From the NCBI RefSeq assembly GCF_049537155.1, contig NZ_JBMVQZ010000011.1, positions 76,426 through 140,425 of the forward strand: DNA of 64,000 nt, in the 5' to 3' direction. The DNA comes from Limisphaera sp049537155 (lineage in GTDB: Bacteria > Verrucomicrobiota > Verrucomicrobiia > Limisphaerales > Limisphaeraceae). The translations under genes were made by a program, and so were the position numbers. Under the pieces are notes generated by a model that worked only from the letters and a program-made list of their open reading frames with translations, was not told the origin of the DNA and ran no database searches. The first letter of the stretch is position 1; each line of letters begins with the position of its first letter. Shown here piece after piece: positions 44,414 through 53,390 of this stretch.

Positions 44414-45445
44414 ATGGCACAGCAAGTCTTCCACGCTAGCATCGAGGGCGCCCAACACGGGGCCAAGTCTCTTCGGGAATTCCTGGAATACGCCAAGCGA
44501 TCCGGTGCTGCCGGGGCGCAGCCCTCCAACTACATGCTCGAGGGGGGCAAGCTGTTCAAGAGCGCCAAGGAAATCCGCGACACGTTCGAGGAGGTGGGGA
44601 TCCTGCTGGACGGGATTTCCTGTCACTGTCCCTTCTGGGTGCACACGACCGCATGGACGGGCAGCCCCACGATTCGGCCGTTCCTTCCGGCCGACGTGGC
44701 CAGGAAATCTCCCCAGGAAATCGAGAAATGGACGGAGACCTACCTCCTGAAGTTGTTCGACCTGGCGGCTGAACTGAACGTGAAGGTCCTGCCCATGTTC
44801 TGGGGGGTGGCCTTCGGTTGGGAGGTGGCCACGGGTTATCCCTGGGGCTTCTGGAAGGGCAAGGATTACGATCTGATCGAGGAAGGGAAGGAACGTTTCG
44901 TCAAGAAGACCGCCAAACTGCGCAAGGCGGCCAATGAACGCGGTTTGTATTTGTGTCATGAGATTCACCCGGGCACGGCTGCCATGTGCGCCGACGATTT
45001 CCTGACGCTGGTGGAGATCTGCGACGGTGACAAGTGCCTGGCGGTGAATGCGGATCCGTCCCATTGCTGGGAGGGTGAGAGCTGGGAGACGCGGTTCCTG
45101 AAGGTGGGTCCGCGGGTGTATGCGGCGCACATCAAGAATCATGTGATCCGGCCGGGCTTCCCGCTGCGGGCCATGCAACCGGATTGGCCGAAGCGTGCGA
45201 TGCAGTTTGTGGACCTGCCCTCGGGTGAGATCAACATGCAGCGGTACGCGGAGTTGCTGCTGCACATCGGGTATCCGGCCCGGTACTGCCAGTTGACCGG
45301 ACGCAGCACGGCACCGCTGGTGGTGGAAGCCGAAAGTGCGCACAAGGATCTGGACTGGACCAGCACCAACGGCATCCAGTACGTGCGCGATCATTTCACG
45401 TGGCCCATGGCCGCGGCATCGTTCGAGGAAGGCATGGGGGCCTGA
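44414..45445 (+). CDS. Sugar phosphate isomerase/epimerase-family TIM-barrel protein
   Basis: The 343-residue protein has the xylose isomerase-like (AP endonuclease 2) barrel pattern. Acidic and His metal ligands are seen in LYLCHEIHPGTAAM, CLAVNADPSHCWEG, VYAAHIKNHVI and a late Glu in TAPLVVEAES. It probably isomerises or epimerises a sugar or inositol derivative in the cytoplasm. The start is ATG 44414 after an AGAGGA ribosome site; the frame extends upstream but without support. A textbook terminator follows 30 bases after its stop, so it is transcribed as a single-gene unit. Confidence 0.8.
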   Translation: MAQQVFHASIEGAQHGAKSLREFLEYAKRSGAAGAQPSNYMLEGGKLFKSAKEIRDTFEEVGILLDGISCHCPFWVHTTAWTGSPTIRPFLPADVARKSPQEIEKWTETYLLKLFDLAAELNVKVLPMFWGVAFGWEVATGYPWGFWKGKDYDLIEEGKERFVKKTAKLRKAANERGLYLCHEIHPGTAAMCADDFLTLVEICDGDKCLAVNADPSHCWEGESWETRFLKVGPRVYAAHIKNHVIRPGFPLRAMQPDWPKRAMQFVDLPSGEINMQRYAELLLHIGYPARYCQLTGRSTAPLVVEAESAHKDLDWTSTNGIQYVRDHFTWPMAAASFEEGMGA

Positions 45446-45475
45446 ACGCCCGGAGCGGTCGAACGCGGGCTGTGA

Positions 45476-45504
45476 CGGGGCGCCGGCAGGCGCCCCGTTT
45501 TTTT
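45476..45504 (+). terminator. Rho-independent terminator after the isomerase gene
   Basis: A perfect 9-bp stem CGGGGCGCC/GGCGCCCCG (45476-45484, 45489-45497) with loop GGCA is followed by seven T residues. It is the best terminator in the window. Confidence 0.92.
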
Positions 45505-45596
45505 CAGGACCGAGGGCCGCGCGTGCTGGAACGTTGCCGACCGGGCCTGGAGCGGCAGGGTCGAACGGGCCCAACCGGGACGAGCGGTGCGGGGGT

Positions 45597-46202
45597 TCAG
45601 TCCATGGCGGCGCGGATGCGCGCCAGGAGTTCCTCGTAGGTGTCCACGGCGGGGAACTGGGGGAACTCCCTGCGCACGTTTTCCGGTGCGCGGAAGAGGA
45701 AGCCGACGTGGGCTTCGGTGAGCATGGCGGTGTCGTTGTAGGAATCGCCGGCGGCGATGACGTGGTAGTTGAGCAGTTTGAATGCGGCCACCGCGCGTTG
45801 TTTTTGCTCCGGGATGCGCAGCCGGTAGTCCACGATGCGGTCGTTTTCCACCACGAGGCGGTGACACAAGAGGGTGGGCCAGCCCAGCTGGCGCATGAGC
45901 GGGGTGGCGAATTGTTCGAAGGTGTCCGAGAGGATGATCACCTGGACGAAGGAGCGGAGTTCATCGAGGAACTCGCGTGCGCCGGGCAGGGGACGGAGGG
46001 TGCCGATGATCTGCTGGATGTCCGAGAGTTTGAGCCCGTGCCGGTCCAGCAGGGCCAGGCGTCCGCGCATGAGCCGGTCGTAATCGGGTTCATCCCGCGT
46101 GGTCCGCCGCAGTTCCGGGATGCCGGTCTTTTCGGCCACGGCGATCCAGATTTCCGGCGTCAGGACTCCCTCCAAATCCAGCGTCACCAATGATTGTTTC
46201 AC
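45597..46202 (-). CDS. thrH: Phosphoserine phosphatase/homoserine phosphotransferase ThrH
   Basis: The 201-residue HAD protein has motif I as LDLEGVLTPEIW, the DLEG form that sets ThrH apart from SerB (DxDxT). It continues with LSDTFEQFATPLMRQLGWPT and motif IV AAGDSYNDTAMLTEAHVGFLF, all close to the ThrH family. ThrH removes phosphate from phosphoserine and can transfer it to homoserine, feeding threonine synthesis. Length equals that of known ThrH proteins. It is alone on the minus strand, divergent from the SDR gene. Confidence 0.92.
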   Translation of the reverse strand: MKQSLVTLDLEGVLTPEIWIAVAEKTGIPELRRTTRDEPDYDRLMRGRLALLDRHGLKLSDIQQIIGTLRPLPGAREFLDELRSFVQVIILSDTFEQFATPLMRQLGWPTLLCHRLVVENDRIVDYRLRIPEQKQRAVAAFKLLNYHVIAAGDSYNDTAMLTEAHVGFLFRAPENVRREFPQFPAVDTYEELLARIRAAMD

Positions 46203-46359
46203 GGGCCGGCAGTGTCATCGAAAAGCGAGGGTGCTGTCCAGTTTCCGGCGTGGTCCGGATGGGGCCTGCTCCGCCGTGTGGCTGCGGGAGGCGCTGGGCG
46301 GCGCCCGGCCGGGGCCGCGGCGTTGCCTGGCGGGGCGTGGGTGTTTTACAAGGGATGTC

Positions 46360-47160
46360 ATGAACGAGCGGTTGCGCGGGCGATGGGTCCTGATCACGGG
46401 TGCCTCCAGTGGATTTGGAGCCGCTGCTGCCAGGGCTTTTGGGGCCGCCGGCGCGCGGCTGTTGCTGGGTGCGCGGCGGGTCGAGCGACTGGAACGTGTG
46501 GCGGCGGAGGCGCGGTCGGCCGGGGCACCGGAAGCCCACGGGCACCTGCTGGACGTGACCTCCAGGGCCAGCGTGGAGGCATTTTTTGTTTGGGTGCGGG
46601 AACGGTTGGGCACGGGTACGGCGGAGGCGGCACCGTTGCATGTGCTGGTCAACAACGCGGGGGGCGCGCTGGGTTTGGACCCGGTGGCGGAGGGTCGTGA
46701 CGAGGACTGGGAGACGATGTTGCAAACGAACGTGCTGGGGTTGCTGCGGGTGACGCGCGCGGCCCTTCCGCTGATGTTGGGCAACCCCGGCGGGGTGATC
46801 CTGAACGTCGGTTCGGTGGCCGGGCATGAGGCTTACGAGGGTGGGTCGGCCTACTGCGCCGCCAAGGCAGGCGAACGCCAGATCACGCGTGTGCTCCGGT
46901 TGGAACTTTGCGGTACCGGCCTGCGGGTGTGCAGTCTGGATCCGGGGATGGCCGAGACGGAATTCTCGCTGGTTCGCTTCAAGGGCGACGCGGCACGGGC
47001 GCGAAAGGTGTACGAGGGTATCCAACCGCTGACCGCGGAGGACGTGGCCGAGGCCATGGTGTGGATCGCCTCGCGGCCACCCCACGTGTGCATTGACGAG
47101 ATGGTGATCAAACCCACCGACCAGGCGTCGGTCCACAAGGTGCACCGGCGTTCGTCCTGA
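46360..47160 (+). CDS. Short-chain dehydrogenase/reductase, YdfG-like
   Basis: The 266-residue NAD(P)-dependent oxidoreductase has cofactor motif TGASSGFGAAAA, the NNAGG motif, catalytic Ser in NVGSVAGHEAY and the YxxxK motif SAYCAAKAGE. The segment SLDPGMAETEFSLVRFKGD is typical of YdfG/serine dehydrogenase-like SDRs that act on 3-hydroxy acids. ATG 46360 with an AGGGA site upstream is chosen. Substrate assignment is by resemblance only. Confidence 0.85.
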   Translation: MNERLRGRWVLITGASSGFGAAAARAFGAAGARLLLGARRVERLERVAAEARSAGAPEAHGHLLDVTSRASVEAFFVWVRERLGTGTAEAAPLHVLVNNAGGALGLDPVAEGRDEDWETMLQTNVLGLLRVTRAALPLMLGNPGGVILNVGSVAGHEAYEGGSAYCAAKAGERQITRVLRLELCGTGLRVCSLDPGMAETEFSLVRFKGDAARARKVYEGIQPLTAEDVAEAMVWIASRPPHVCIDEMVIKPTDQASVHKVHRRSS

Positions 47161-47613
47161 AGGCGGTCGGCGGATGGCGCCCGAGGCGGATTGCGTCGGG
47201 CCACGGAGGGCTCATCCAGCCTTGCGATTTCAGGCATGGCCGGTCGGGCACAGGGCCGGTGCGGGGCTCTCGGGTGCATCCGGACCCGGGCGGCGGAGCT
47301 CCCACCGGTGCGAGTTCTGCACACCAGGGCCGTGACATTCCCGGTGTCGGCGGGAAGGAGCATGCGGTTTCAGCGCTTGCATTCGTTTGGGCGCCATCCG
47401 GAACCTGGGTTCCCCGGTGCGGGCCGTTCCGTTTGGGCGGCGCTTGTGGCGGTGCTGAAGGGCCTGCCCGCCGTGGCGCGCATTTTGTGCGTGGGCTTGT
47501 TCGGAGACGGGAAACCGGGTACAGGATGAGGTTCTGGTGCGGATCGGCCGACCGCGGCCGGGGATCGGGAGCGTGTCGAACGGTCGTCCGCCGACCATGG
47601 AAGTTGAGAAGGG
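47161..47613. other. Intergenic region with a possible 55-codon ORF
   Basis: The gap between the SDR and HAD genes is 453 bases. One small frame, ATG 47362 to 47529, follows GGAAGGAG very closely and has a hydrophobic stretch (WAALVAVLKGLPAVARILCV), which could be a small membrane protein. The Shine-Dalgarno spacing is too short for confidence. Nothing else is apparent. Confidence 0.25.
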
Positions 47614-48396
47614 ATGAAGAACAGCGGTGTGGCGTTGGTGGCAACGGACTTTGACGGCACGATTTTTGCCGAGTTCGAACAGCCGCCCATGTCGCCGAGG
47701 TTCCTGCAATGGATCGAGCGGTTCCAGCAGGCCGGGGGCCGGTGGATCATCAACACGGGGCGGGATCTCTCCTCGTTGCTGGAGACGCTTGCCCGGGCGG
47801 GGTCCCCGGTCTGGCCGGATTACTTGGTGCTGGTGGAGCGGGAGATTTACGTTCGCGAACACGGCGGTTACGTGGAATGGGAGGAGTGGAATCGGGCCTG
47901 TCACCGGGCGCACAACGAGGTTTTCGAAAAGGTCCGACCGCACGTGCCCGAGTTGGCTGCCTGGGTGGAGGAACGCTTTCCTGCCACGGTCTACGCGGAC
48001 GTGTGGTCGCCGTTTTGCGTGGTGGCTGCGAATGCCCGGGATGCCGACGCGATCGAGGCGCGTGCCCGGGAGTTGTGCCGGCGGGTTCCGGGCCTGGACT
48101 ACGTGCGGAATGACGTGTACGCGCGGTTCGGCCACGTGGCGTACAACAAGGGCACGGCATTGAGTGCCGTGGCCCGGCGGCTGGGGCTGGGTCCGGACCG
48201 GGTGTTTGCGGCGGGGGATCATTTCAACGACCTGCCGATGCTCCGGACCGATGTGGCGCTGCATGTGGCGGCGCCGGCCAACGCCGTGGCACCCGTGCAG
48301 GAGGCGGTGCGCCGGGCCGGCGGATACGTGGCAGGTCGTCCTTACGGCGAGGGCGTGATGGAAGCCCTGGAACGGTTGGACGGCCGCGGGCGGTGA
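47614..48396 (+). CDS. HAD-IIB family phosphatase
   Basis: The 260-residue protein has the HAD nucleophile motif ATDFDGTIF near the N-terminus and the late motif YNKGTALSAVARRLGL then VFAAGDHFNDLPML, the KGxAL and GDxxNDxxML pattern of HAD-IIB (Cof/SPP-like) phosphatases. An alpha/beta cap lies between. Substrates are usually sugar or cofactor phosphates. The start follows a GAGAAGGG ribosome site. It converges with the Nudix gene, 23 bases away. Confidence 0.85.
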   Translation: MKNSGVALVATDFDGTIFAEFEQPPMSPRFLQWIERFQQAGGRWIINTGRDLSSLLETLARAGSPVWPDYLVLVEREIYVREHGGYVEWEEWNRACHRAHNEVFEKVRPHVPELAAWVEERFPATVYADVWSPFCVVAANARDADAIEARARELCRRVPGLDYVRNDVYARFGHVAYNKGTALSAVARRLGLGPDRVFAAGDHFNDLPMLRTDVALHVAAPANAVAPVQEAVRRAGGYVAGRPYGEGVMEALERLDGRGR

Positions 48397-48419
48397 GGCT
48401 TCCGCGAGGTGCGGTCGGG

Positions 48420-49061
48420 TCAGTCGAAATCCGTTGGTAGTTCCGGTCGCAGGGCGTGCTCGAACAGGCGCTGGATCTGGCCGGGCAACACCCGGGTAAG
48501 CGAGAGAGGGGGCAGGTCGGACCGGGGGAAGAACGAGACCTGCCGGATGCCTGTGCCGGGCTGGCAGCTGCCGCCGACCGGTTCGCACAGAAAAAACAGC
48601 TTGTAGATGTGAAACGGGAACGGCGGCACATGGGGATGAAGGGACCGGTCCAACACCATCGCCAGTTTGGTCACCCGCACATCCAGGCCCGCTTCTTCGC
48701 GTACCTCCCGTCGGACCGCCTGGCTGGGGGCGTCATTGACGTCGGCCCATCCGCCGGGAAGGGTCCACAAACCGTCTTCCTCCTCCTGTACGAGCAGGAT
48801 CTGGCCGCCGTGGATCACCGCTGCTCGTACGTCCACTTTCGGGGTGGCATAACCGGTCTGGCGGGCGAACAGGTCGCGGATGACGGGCAGGGGGGTGTCC
48901 GACTGCAGTGTCATCAATTGCGCCGCCAGATCCAGCAGCTCGGTGTAGCGTTCGCGGTCGTAAGGTCCTTCGGTGTAAGCGAGACCGGTTTGGGCCAGGG
49001 CCTGGATGCGGCGGGCCACCCGCAACAACGGCGGTTCGCACGACCGGGATGGTTTCGTCAT
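48420..49061 (-). CDS. Nudix hydrolase with N-terminal helical domain
   Basis: The 213-residue protein has an N-terminal helical region (residues about 1-70, RVARRIQALAQTGLAYTEGP) of the type seen before ADP-ribose/CDP-choline pyrophosphatases. The Nudix box follows: LPGGWADVNDAPSQAVRREV then REEAGLDV. The catalytic REVREEAGL helix is intact. Likely substrates are nucleotide sugars or nucleotide alcohols. It is unrelated in position to the CRISPR-linked Nudix protein at 40.4 kb. Confidence 0.85.
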   Translation of the reverse strand: MTKPSRSCEPPLLRVARRIQALAQTGLAYTEGPYDRERYTELLDLAAQLMTLQSDTPLPVIRDLFARQTGYATPKVDVRAAVIHGGQILLVQEEEDGLWTLPGGWADVNDAPSQAVRREVREEAGLDVRVTKLAMVLDRSLHPHVPPFPFHIYKLFFLCEPVGGSCQPGTGIRQVSFFPRSDLPPLSLTRVLPGQIQRLFEHALRPELPTDFD

Positions 49062-49233
49062 GGAGTCAGCATGTCGGCGGTTCCGGGGTGGGGCAAGGCT
49101 GCGTGGGGCGCCGGGCTTTTCTTGCCCCGGTCCGGGTCGGACGATGCCCGGGGGTGGTGGGATTTCCAATGCGCCGGGCTGGGGGGACGGGCAACGACTC
49201 GACAGCGTGCCGGACTGGTGCCATTTTTCGCTC

Positions 49234-50148
49234 GTGTCGGCGGAGAAACTAGAAGCCCTGCGCGCGCGGTTGCGCGAGTACGGATCCTGCCTGGTTGCCT
49301 ACTCGGGCGGCGTGGACTCGGTGTTCCTGGCGGTCGTGGCGCACCAGACCCTGGGGGATCGTGCGCTGGCGGTCATTGCCGATTCGCCGAGCCTGCCCCG
49401 GCGGGAGCTGGCGGAGGCCCTGGAATTGGGCCGGCGATTCGGGTTCCCGGTGCGGGTGGTCGGCACGCACGAGTTTGAGAATCCACGGTATCTGGCCAAC
49501 CCTGTGGACCGTTGCTACTTTTGCAAGACGGAGCTGTTTGATGTGCTGGTCCCGTTGGCGCGAGCCGGGGGGTTTGCCGTCATCGTTTACGGGGAGAACG
49601 CCAGCGACGTCGGGGATTGGCGCCCGGGGGCGCGGGCCGCTGCCGAGCATCAGGTGCGGGCCCCGCTCAAGGAGGTGGGGCTGACGAAGGCCGAAATCCG
49701 CGCGTTGTCGGCTGCCATGGGCCTGCCCACGGCCGACAAACCGCAGATGGCCTGTTTGAGTTCGCGCATCCCATATGGAGAACCGGTGACCGTGGAAAAG
49801 CTTCGGATGATCGAAGCCGCGGAAGGTGTGCTCCGGCAGATGGGCTTCCGTGACGTGCGGGTGCGCCACCACGAACTGCCCCGTCCAGCTGTCCCCGTCA
49901 CAGGCGACGGAAAGGGTCCGCCCGGGGAAACCACCCGCGGCGCCGGTCCGGCGCTGGCCCGGATCGAGGTGGGGACGGATGAACTGCCCGCCCTGCTGGC
50001 CAATGGCACGGCGCTCAAGGTTGCCGAAGCCCTCAAGGCGCTGGGATACCAGCACGTCACGGTGGATCTGCTGGGGTACCGGCGCGGGAGTTTGAACGAG
50101 GCCGTGCTCAGGCCGGACCATCCGGATGGCGGGGTTCGGCCGGGCTGA
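49234..50148 (+). CDS. larE: LarE-type ATP-dependent sacrificial sulfur transferase
   Basis: The 304-residue protein has the PP-loop VAYSGGVDSVFLAV, followed by DRCYFCKTELFD, GENASDVGDWRPG and KPQMACLSSRIPYG, all LarE signatures. The Cys in MACLSSR corresponds to the sulfur-donating Cys of characterised LarE. LarE makes the pincer nickel cofactor of lactate racemase-family enzymes by sulfurating pyridinium intermediates. larB and larC are not adjacent. GTG 49234 gives the expected start; GTG 49207 is an alternative. Confidence 0.88.
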   Translation: MSAEKLEALRARLREYGSCLVAYSGGVDSVFLAVVAHQTLGDRALAVIADSPSLPRRELAEALELGRRFGFPVRVVGTHEFENPRYLANPVDRCYFCKTELFDVLVPLARAGGFAVIVYGENASDVGDWRPGARAAAEHQVRAPLKEVGLTKAEIRALSAAMGLPTADKPQMACLSSRIPYGEPVTVEKLRMIEAAEGVLRQMGFRDVRVRHHELPRPAVPVTGDGKGPPGETTRGAGPALARIEVGTDELPALLANGTALKVAEALKALGYQHVTVDLLGYRRGSLNEAVLRPDHPDGGVRPG

Positions 50149-50282
50149 AGGGCCTTCGGGGCCCCCCGGCGTGGAACCGGCGGACACGGAACGGAGCCGG
50201 GGCGACTTCCCGGGTTTGGGGAGGTGCGTGAGACCGTCTGGCGCAACTTTTCCCGGCGTTTGGTGATTCGATCTACGTAGGA

Positions 50283-51551
50283 ATGCCGCAGTTTGCTTAC
50301 AGGGCGCGTCGCCGCACCGGCGAATTGGTGGAGGGCGTGTTGGAGGGGCCGGACCGCACGGCGGTCCTGGCTCAACTGGAGCGTTTGGGGCTTTTCCCGG
50401 TGGCGGTGGATGCCGCCAAGGGCGGCGGCGCAGGCGGTCGCGTCGCCGAGTCGGCAGCCATCCGGCGTGGTTTCGTGCCGAGCAGCTGGCAGGCGTGGCG
50501 GAGCCGTCCCCGGAAACCGAAGCTCCAGGAACTGGCCACCTTTACGCAGCAACTGGCGAACCTTCTTCAGGCGGGCATGCCTCTCACGGTGGCGCTTCAC
50601 AGCATGACGCATTTGGAGAGCCGCGGCATCCCGGCCGAAGTGGCGCGTCAACTCCGGCAGGAGGTGATGGAGGGGCGCAGCCTCTCCGATGCCATGGCGA
50701 AGCAGCCGGCCATTTTTTCGGATCTTTATGTGAACATGGTCCGGGCCGGTGAACAGAGCGGTGCGCTGGTGGAGGTGCTGCGCCGGATGGCGGAACATTT
50801 CGAACGATTTGCCCAGGTGCAGGCCCGGTTCAGCTCCGCACTGGTGTACCCCGCGTTTGTCGCGCTGGTGGGGGTGGCGATCATGGCCTTCTTCATGACC
50901 TACATGCTGCCGAAGTTTCTGACCATGTTCGAGGGCATGCAGGTCGAGCTGCCGTGGATGACGCAGTTGTTGGTGGGGATCAGCCATTTCTTGTCGGGTT
51001 ACTGGTGGTTGATCCTGCTGGTGGTGGCGGCGGTGTGGGTCGTGTTCAAGCGGTTCCAGGCCACCGAGGAGGGGCGGCGCCGGATTGATCAGTGGAAGCT
51101 GAATGCCCCCCTTTTTGGGAAGGTGATCCGGCTGCATCTTTTCGCCACTTTTGCCCGTACCTTGTCCACGCTGCTGGAGAACGGGGTGCCGGTGTTGACC
51201 GCGCTGAAGATCACCGAACAGGTCATCCCCAACCGGTTGGTCAAAGAGGCGATCGCCCGCGCGCGCGAGGACGTCACCGACGGCAAGAGCCTTGCCCAGC
51301 CGCTGGCGCGCAGCCGGTTGTTCCCGCAGTTGATGGTGGATTTGGTGAAGATCGGCGAGGAAACCGGCGATGTGCCGGGCGCCTTGCGCAACCTGGCGGA
51401 CACGTACGAAAACGAGCTGACGCTGGCCCTGCGGGTCATGACCAACATGATCGAGCCGGTCATGATCATCGTCATGGCCGTGGGTGTCGGGTTTCTGTTG
51501 CTCAGCGTGCTTTCGGCGATGTTCGCCATCACCTCCAACATCGCGCGGTGA
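50283..51551 (+). CDS. gspF: GspF/PilC-type inner membrane platform protein
   Basis: The 422-residue protein has the two repeated T2SSF domains with family motifs. FTQQLANLLQAGMPL and SLSDAMAKQP are in the first; FARTLSTLLENGVPVLTALK, GKSLAQPLARSRLFPQLMVD and KIGEETGDVPGALRNLA are in the second. Three membrane segments lie near 198-220, 240-260 and 388-412. It anchors the assembly ATPase and pseudopilin growth in type II secretion or type IV pilus-like systems. It heads a five-gene operon in which each gene overlaps the next. Confidence 0.92.
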   Translation: MPQFAYRARRRTGELVEGVLEGPDRTAVLAQLERLGLFPVAVDAAKGGGAGGRVAESAAIRRGFVPSSWQAWRSRPRKPKLQELATFTQQLANLLQAGMPLTVALHSMTHLESRGIPAEVARQLRQEVMEGRSLSDAMAKQPAIFSDLYVNMVRAGEQSGALVEVLRRMAEHFERFAQVQARFSSALVYPAFVALVGVAIMAFFMTYMLPKFLTMFEGMQVELPWMTQLLVGISHFLSGYWWLILLVVAAVWVVFKRFQATEEGRRRIDQWKLNAPLFGKVIRLHLFATFARTLSTLLENGVPVLTALKITEQVIPNRLVKEAIARAREDVTDGKSLAQPLARSRLFPQLMVDLVKIGEETGDVPGALRNLADTYENELTLALRVMTNMIEPVMIIVMAVGVGFLLLSVLSAMFAITSNIAR

Positions 51552-52156
51552 GATCCTGTTTCGACCGTACCGTTCACGATGGCCCGGTTGGCGCGGCCGG
51601 ACCGGGCCGGGCCGTCTGCTTGCGGCGGGCCGGTTGGACGCTCATCGAGATCATGATCGTTGTGGCCATCGTGGGGATCGTGATGACGATGAGCATTCCG
51701 GCCTTCTCGCAACTGCGGCGCAAGGCCGATCTCCGGCAGGCCGTGGCCGACGTGGTGGAGGTGTGCAGCACTGCGCGCGCGCGGGCCATTCTTGGCGGGC
51801 GACCGGTGGAACTCTGGATCCGGCCGCAGGAAAAGCTCCTGTTCGTGGCCGGGGCGGCTGCGGAAGCGGAGGCGGGTGAACCCCCGCCGGTTTCCGCTGC
51901 CCGGCTGCCTGCGAGCCCGGAGGACGAGGCGCGGTCGGGGCTCCGGGCGCGCCTGCCGGAGGCGGTGACCCTCGAAATGGTGGACGTGAACTTCGTGGAA
52001 TTCAAAGACGCCGAGCTGGCGCGGGTGCGGTTCTTTCCCAACGGGACCTGCGACGAGCTGACGCTGGTGCTGCGTTCGGATCGCAACGAGTACCGCAAAA
52101 TCTCGTTGGAGGTGACCACGGCGCTGGCGCATGTGGAAACCCTGGGCCCCCGATGA
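51548..52156 (+). CDS. gspH: GspH-like minor pseudopilin
   Basis: The 202-residue product starts at GTG 51548, overlapping the gspF stop (GTGA). The prepilin signal is RRAGWTLIEIMIVVAIVGIV with cleavage after Gly and Glu at +5. The C-terminal domain has the GspH look: LRQAVADVVEVCSTARARAI then beta strands. Minor pseudopilins H-I-J-K form the tip of the pseudopilus. Position and prepilin motif support the call; sequence beyond the N-terminus is weakly conserved. Confidence 0.75.
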   Translation: MRSCFDRTVHDGPVGAAGPGRAVCLRRAGWTLIEIMIVVAIVGIVMTMSIPAFSQLRRKADLRQAVADVVEVCSTARARAILGGRPVELWIRPQEKLLFVAGAAAEAEAGEPPPVSAARLPASPEDEARSGLRARLPEAVTLEMVDVNFVEFKDAELARVRFFPNGTCDELTLVLRSDRNEYRKISLEVTTALAHVETLGPR

Positions 52157-52587
52157 CTCCGGCTTCCCTCAACACTGGACCGGTCCTGTCCGGCCCGGCA
52201 CGCCGCCGGTCCGGTGCGTTTACCCTCATCGAGGTGATGCTGGCCATGGCCATGTTTTTCATGGCCGTGTTTGCCATCCTGGCCCTGGTCTCCAGCTCGC
52301 TCCGGAATGCCCGGGCACTCCAACAGGAGCGCGTGGACGCAGGTCTGCTGGCGGCGTTTCTCACTGTTTCCAATCGCCTGGACGGGGGACTGTACTCGGG
52401 TGATTTCGGCGACCTCTTCCCGGACGAGCAATATGATTTCGAAGTCATTCCCATCACGAACGGTCTGGTGCGCGTGGACATGGTGGTCCGGCCGCGCCAG
52501 GGCCCGGGTGGCCGCGTATCCACCATGAGCGTGTTGTTGTTCCAGGGCCAGAACCCCGTGGGCACACCCGCTCCACCCCGACGCTGA
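52153..52587 (+). CDS. gspI: GspI-like minor pseudopilin
   Basis: The 144-residue protein has prepilin motif RRSGAFTLIEVMLAMAMFFM, with Ala rather than Gly at the position before the mature Phe, and Glu at +5. A segment SSSLRNARALQQERVDAGLL follows, typical of GspI. ATG overlaps the gspH stop (ATGA); its own stop shares one base with gspJ. It should join the pseudopilus tip complex. Confidence 0.75.
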   Translation: MTPASLNTGPVLSGPARRRSGAFTLIEVMLAMAMFFMAVFAILALVSSSLRNARALQQERVDAGLLAAFLTVSNRLDGGLYSGDFGDLFPDEQYDFEVIPITNGLVRVDMVVRPRQGPGGRVSTMSVLLFQGQNPVGTPAPPRR

Positions 52588-53390
52588 TGATCGAGCCGCG
52601 CAATCCACATCGAAACGCCCGCGCCTTCACGCTGGTGGAGGCGATGCTGGCTGTGGCGATCCTGAGTCTCGTGGTGGCGGCCATCTACTCGAGTTGGACG
52701 GCGATTCTGAGGGCTTCCAAGGTGGGTTTGGACGCCGCCGCTCAGGCCCAGCGTTCCCGCATGGCCCTTCGGACGCTTGAGGACGCGCTGACCACGGCTC
52801 AAATGTCCGTGCTGAATGCCGAGTACTACGGGTTCGTTGCCCGGGGCGGTGACGAGGCACTGCTCAGTTTCGTGGCGCGCTTGCCGCCGTCCTTCCCCCG
52901 CAGCGGCCGGTTTGGCGACCTGGCGGTACGGCGCGTGATCTTTCGGGTCGAACCCGGCCCGGACAACGACCGGGTGCTGACGTTGCGTCAACACCCGCTG
53001 GTTCGGGACCTGGACGAGGATGAGGAGAATCATCCGCTGATTCTGGCCCGTGGCGTGCGTGGATTGGACCTTGCGTTCTGGGATTTGCAGGCCGGTGACT
53101 GGACCGAGGAATGGCTTCAGACGAATCAGTTGCCGGCCCTGGTGTTGTTGAAGCTGCGCCTGACGCCCCCCGGCCGCTCCAGCAGTCGGGAGGAACGGGA
53201 GGTCAGCCGCGTGGTGGCCGTCCCGAGCCGGGGGCTGCCGCCGCAGTACCAAATGCCGCGCGTGGGCGTGCCGGGTGTGCCCGGCCAACAGCAGGTCCTG
53301 CCGGGCGCTCCGGGGCAGCCGCCCGTGATTCCTTCGCCCAACCCCGTGGTCCCGGGTCCGGCGCCCGGCCTTCCCGGAGGTCAACCATGA
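52587..53390 (+). CDS. gspJ: GspJ-like minor pseudopilin
   Basis: The 267-residue protein has prepilin motif ARAFTLVEAMLAVAILSLVV, again with Ala at -1, and a region RSRMALRTLEDALTTAQMSV typical of GspJ. A Pro/Gly-rich tail of about 50 residues (GVPGVPGQQQVLPGAPGQPP) is added at the C-terminus, probably disordered in the periplasm. Start ATG 52587 overlaps the gspI stop by one base. Confidence 0.78.
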   Translation: MIEPRNPHRNARAFTLVEAMLAVAILSLVVAAIYSSWTAILRASKVGLDAAAQAQRSRMALRTLEDALTTAQMSVLNAEYYGFVARGGDEALLSFVARLPPSFPRSGRFGDLAVRRVIFRVEPGPDNDRVLTLRQHPLVRDLDEDEENHPLILARGVRGLDLAFWDLQAGDWTEEWLQTNQLPALVLLKLRLTPPGRSSSREEREVSRVVAVPSRGLPPQYQMPRVGVPGVPGQQQVLPGAPGQPPVIPSPNPVVPGPAPGLPGGQP